Shown here: positions 60,636 to 64,000 of the stretch, piece by piece
Position numbering within the stretch: the stretch's first letter is position 1
Layout of the letters: each line of letters begins with the position of its first letter
NCBI RefSeq assembly: GCF_036785885.1
Contig: NC_092312.1
Location: 13,286,001-13,350,000 of the forward strand
Direction: 5' to 3'
Length of the DNA: 64,000 nt
Origin: Coffea arabica
Lineage: Eukaryota > Streptophyta > Magnoliopsida > Gentianales > Rubiaceae
The notes under the pieces: generated by a model
The model's database searches: none
Seen by the model: the letters and a program-made list of their open reading frames with translations, nothing else
What the model was told of the DNA's origin: nothing
Position numbers and translations under genes: made by a program

Positions 60636-61022
60636 GAGTTGAACCGAGTCAAGTTTTGATCTAATCGAGTCGAGTCTTGACTTAATTTTATTGAATTCGA
60701 ACTTGAGTTCGAACTCGACGAGCTAATAATTTAAAACTCAATCTCGAGCTCGAAAATATAAAAAATAATTATTTTATTTTTTAAAAATAAATAAGATAAT
60801 ATTTTTTTCTTAATAAATAATAAAATATTAAGGATATATATATAATTTTACTATTAAAATAAAATATATATACTATTAATAAATAAAAAAAAATATATAT
60901 ATATATATATACTCAAGCCGGCGAGCCTAACGAGCTTAATAATTTGAACTCAAGTTCGAACTCGATTTCGACTCGAGCCAACTCGAAATTGACTCGAGCG
61001 GCTCGCGAGCGATTCGGTTCGT
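60636..61022. mobile_element. Probable TIR element of the GAGCTCGA/AACTCGA type
   Basis: Both ends are built from words of the form CGAGT, ACTCGA and TTCGAACTCG. The left part has ACCGAGTCAAGTTTTGATC and TTCGAACTTGAGTTCGAACT. The right part has TTGAACTCAAGTTCGAACTC and GACTCGAGCGGCTCGCGAGC. An AT-rich core with TA runs (about 60826-60911) lies between. The inward phrase AACTTGAGTTCGAAC recurs inverted as GAACTCAAGTTCGAAC. Exact termini and target duplication are unclear. Confidence 0.5.
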
Positions 61023-62546
61023 TTTTGCAGCCGACTCCAATGGTTAATATACAATGGATGTATAAAAATTATGATGAAGTTGATCCAAATGACATTGAGT
61101 TGTCCTCTCAAGCTGTTTAATTCATCTGTTCGACTACCTCTGCACAACCTAACTCCAAAGGCTTCAAGCAATCTTCCCTTTTGTGTTTGAGTTTTTGTTC
61201 CTTTTGATAAAGCCAATCAGCCAGTTGAGGGGGGACAAATTGTAATCAAGAGAATTTGGTAGGCTTGTCTATCATCATAGGAAAATTATAGTTTCAAATG
61301 TTAAAAACATTAAATAGCTCATAAGCACGCTTTGCTACATTTCCCAAGAGGAAGCAACTTAATTAGAAGGGAGATTATCAAGAACCATTGGAAGCTTGGT
61401 ATGGTGTTGCATGTGACAAACCTTGACAGACTATCAGTTTCGACTGGTTTGTTCCGAAGATTTCCATGCAACGAATTAAATGGGCTTTAAAACTAAGCCA
61501 GTTTAAGAGAAAGAACCTCATATCTACGAGAGGAGATTGTGCCAACGATAGCACAATCAGTAATTTTTCCATAGTTTGATGATAATTGATAAGAAACTTG
61601 GACCAATAAGTATATGCACAAAGTCATACAAGAAGGAAAATTGGGAGACTTCTTGCTTTCCACTGCGGGGAATACTTGAATCGCTAGAGAGGCAAAGTTC
61701 CCAAGCATCATATTTTCACTCTAACTAGGAGATGTCGGTGCTTGGTGGAACCGTGGAAGTAATAGAAACGTTAAATCACCATGAACCTGAAAGCTAATAC
61801 CCGCCATTTTATGATATATCTTCTGACAGCTAGTAATCGTCCAAAATTCTGTATTTCAAATTTCAGGTCTGATTTACTGGGAATTTGTTGCTTTTTAGGA
61901 TGTGAAGCCATATTCTCCGTTAGAAGGTGAGAACACGTATAGATAGACTTCCCTTGCATCTTACGTTTAACCAATTGGCCTAGAAATTAGACCCCCGAAT
62001 GAGCCCGGTAACATATCATTGTTATCAATGACAGGGACAACCAAAGGTTAGCTACGTACGTAGACGGTCCTCCATTTATCTCACATAGCATTTCTTAATT
62101 ATCTTCATTTAGAATGTTACAATGAGTCTGTTTCCTACTATTTTGGACCTTAATGAGATAGGATAAGCATAAAAGTCACAATGTCATATTCTAACTTTTG
62201 CTTGTGAGCTTATCTTTGTAATTTTACTTGCTCTGTTTTTTTTTTACTACGTTTATTTCTAGAGCCCTAATGATCAGACATCAAGGCAAATATTTGTCAA
62301 AAATATCGAAATTTGGACCACCATAACGTCCTCATTTGTCAACATAAAAGTTTCAGCTGATAGGCAATGCCTTGTGGATCCAGATAGAAAAACAGCATCA
62401 GACGACATATGCAAAATACAAGCCGAAAGTCAAGAGAAAAGGACATTAGTTTGCTCCATACGGTAGGAAAGAAATGGAAATCAGTGTATTTAAGCAAAAA
62501 AAATTGAGTGCTAAATGCTAATAGTACATTGCTTATTCCTTAGACC
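61023..62546. other. Upstream region of the cysteine protease-like gene
   Basis: No gene could be built. Minus-strand frames at 61378-61974 lack a common frame, splice sites or a known family. From about 62030 the sequence is presumed promoter. Confidence 0.4.
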
Positions 62547-62554
62547 TATATAAG
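62547..62554 (+). promoter_or_regulatory. TATA box of the cysteine protease-like gene
   Basis: TATATAAG lies 67 bp upstream of the chosen ATG (62621), which places transcription start near 62580 with a leader of about 40 bases. This spacing also argues against the upstream in-frame ATG at 62555. Confidence 0.65.
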
Positions 62555-62620
62555 ATGATATATCTTGTGAACAACTGGTCATCAGAGTTCTCCAAATCAA
62601 TTCTAGACAATTATAGACTA

Positions 62621-63719
62621 ATGGGATCAAGTATCTTGAAGCAGTTTGTTTGCTGTTTTCTGATCATTATCATTTCATGGGAACCACAGGCATTGTCTCG
62701 AATGATCCCTGATGTTTCCATGATAGAAAGGCATGAAGACTGGATGTCTAGTTATGGACGCCAGTACAAGGACGCTGCAGAGAAGGAAAGGCGCTATAAC
62801 ATATTCAAGGCAAATGTCAAGTATATAGATTTTGTTAATAATGCAGGGAATAAACCATATAAGCTAGCTGTCAATGAATTTGCAGACCTGAGCAATGATG
62901 AGTTTAAAGCTGCTCATATTGGACAAAGAAACCTCTCCAAGACAGCAAAGTCGAGCACAGCAAACCCTCTCATGTATGAAAATGTCACCTCAGTTCCCCC
63001 TAGCATTGATTGGAGGAAGAAAGGAGCTGTTACACCTATCAGGGATTCAACATGTGGTAAGTGTGAAGCAGTTTTTAGATTCTTTATTGATTGTTATTTT
63101 GCAATTGTTCTATAGAATTCATAATAATTGTATAGGAGCTTGGACAATTCCCGCTGTTGATGCCGTGGAAGGGCTTACCAAGATCAAAACTGGAAAGCTG
63201 TACACCTTGTCAGTTCAAGAAATTCTGGACTGTGATGGTGGTGGTCACAATGGTTGCGAAGGGGGTTTTACAGATGACGCCTTCCAATTCATTAAACAGC
63301 ATGGGCTGACTACTGAGAGCAACTACCCTTCTAAAGGAAATGTAGGCACTTGTGACACCAAGAAGGAAGACGAACCTGTGGCAAAAATTAGTGGCTATGA
63401 GAATGTACCAGTTGACAATGAGAATGCGCTTATGCAGGCAGTAGCTAACCAACCAGTTGCTGTCATAGTTGATGCTTCTGGTATGGACTTCCAATTTTAC
63501 TCGAGTGGTGTCTTCACTGGAGACTGTGGAACTGCTTTAGACCATGGTGTAACATTAGTTGGCTACGGCACCAGTAATGGCAAGTTGAAGTATTGGCTGA
63601 TTAAGAACTCATGGGGTGTTGACTGGGGAGAGGATGGATACATGAGGATGCAACGAGATATTGCTGCTAAGGAAGGTTTGTGTGGAATTGCTATGGAAGC
63701 CAAGTATCCTACTAAATGA
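62621..63719 (+). CDS. Papain-like (C1A) cysteine protease homologue lacking the catalytic Cys
   Basis: SAG39/SAG12-type member of the papain family. Two exons, 62621-63056 and 63136-63719 (phase 1), giving 339 aa, full length for the family. Residues 1-26 form a signal peptide. An I29 prodomain (about 36-95) has ERRYNIFKANVKYIDF and NEFADLSNDEF. The mature domain starts VPPSIDWRKKGAVTPIRD (about 125). The usual DQGQCGSCWAFS is replaced by DSTCGAWTIP: Cys25 and the oxyanion Gln19 are gone and one residue is missing on each side of the first disulfide Cys. The catalytic His (LDHGV, 282) and Asn (KNSWG, 303), the NGCEGG motif and all six structural Cys remain. The intron sits at the family's conserved place. 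The downstream acceptor is required, since an earlier TATAG acceptor would bring a stop. Probably secreted or vacuolar and proteolytically inactive; any role is unknown. Confidence 0.92.
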
Positions 63720-64000
63720 TCCAAATGCAGTTTAAGCTTATATATGTCGTATTTTAGTTGATTTACCTGGCTTGCTTTCATTAGGGTGCAATCTCAGTTT
63801 GGAACTTCTTGCGGTTGAATCTTGACTGAGTTTACAAATATCAATCCCTGCAATGTACATTTGGTGTCATATGATAGTTTGATGAATGTTTGTGGAATTA
63901 TTTCTTCCTAGTTTCCAATTTCATTATGCTAAATGAGCTGGAAATTCAGTTAACGAGTCTAGTGTGAAAACCTCTTCCAGCTTGTCAACTTGACGAACGA
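63720..64000. other. 3' flank of the cysteine protease-like gene
   Basis: Presumed 3' UTR and downstream DNA. AT-rich, with no further gene before the window ends. Confidence 0.5.

Noticed and set aside
61378-61974. A leftward gene upstream of the protease
   Set aside because: The frames on the minus strand do not share phase, lack convincing splice sites and match no family I know.
63110-63135. Earlier acceptor (CTATAG at about 63114) for the protease intron
   Set aside because: Using it adds about 21 bases and puts a TAG in frame before the Gly-Ala-Trp codons. The next TATAG acceptor keeps the frame.
62895-63719. 274-aa frame that seems to be the cysteine protease without an intron
   Set aside because: It reads exon 1 in the wrong frame (no prodomain motif) and crosses the intron. 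The two-exon model restores ERRYNIF, NEFADLS and the DWRKKGAVTP start.
1-64000. CRISPR arrays, bacterial operons, rRNA genes or large organelle insertions
   Set aside because: No spaced identical repeats, no clustered intronless genes and no recognisable rRNA or plastid gene order was seen.

Overview
This is a window of AT-rich nuclear DNA from a flowering plant, almost certainly a eudicot. The evidence is split genes with GT-AG introns, plastid-targeted precursors (ribosomal protein bL34c, a histidine-biosynthesis enzyme), plant-only families (TBL/PMR5, CHUP1-like, class II PLA1, SAG39-type cysteine protease) and a dense load of short plant transposons. I cannot name the species. There is no operon logic: genes are single units separated by transposon-rich DNA.

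Seven protein genes could be rebuilt exon by exon, all with consistent reading phase. (1) 3667-5085 (-): cytosolic class II phospholipase A1. (2) 21386-26861 (+): CHUP1-like, proline-rich coiled-coil protein, 6 exons. (3) 32868-36747 (+): Lin0512-family protein with a likely transit peptide, 4 exons. (4) 38146-40043 (-): TBL/PMR5-type wall polysaccharide O-acetyltransferase, 5 exons. (5) 49515-51086 (+): plastid ribosomal protein bL34c, 2 exons. (6) 53689-59745 (-): plastid histidinol-phosphate aminotransferase, 9 coding exons plus a 5' UTR intron. (7) 62621-63719 (+): papain-like cysteine protease that lacks its catalytic cysteine.

The rest is mostly transposon debris. It includes a 3,495-bp solo LTR with a perfect 5-bp target duplication (28962-32456), which holds an old repeat array of about 184-bp period. 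A 1,165-bp hAT-type element carries an exact 8-bp duplication (47924-49088). A tRNA-derived SINE has a perfect 15-bp duplication (9924-10192), and a Stowaway MITE sits between TA dinucleotides (7891-8167). There are also two fold-back elements, several families of short TIR elements (two copies lie in introns of the CHUP1-like gene), and two decayed LINE tails with RNase H domains.

The most interesting points are the pseudo-protease (six structural cysteines, His and Asn kept, but Cys25 and the oxyanion Gln gone), the periodic array inside the solo LTR, a long-armed hairpin at 14.7-15.1 kb, a promoter/leader-like segment with no coding body near 19.1 kb, and an unidentified 105-codon open frame at 44.4 kb. 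No CRISPR array, rRNA or intact tRNA gene was seen.
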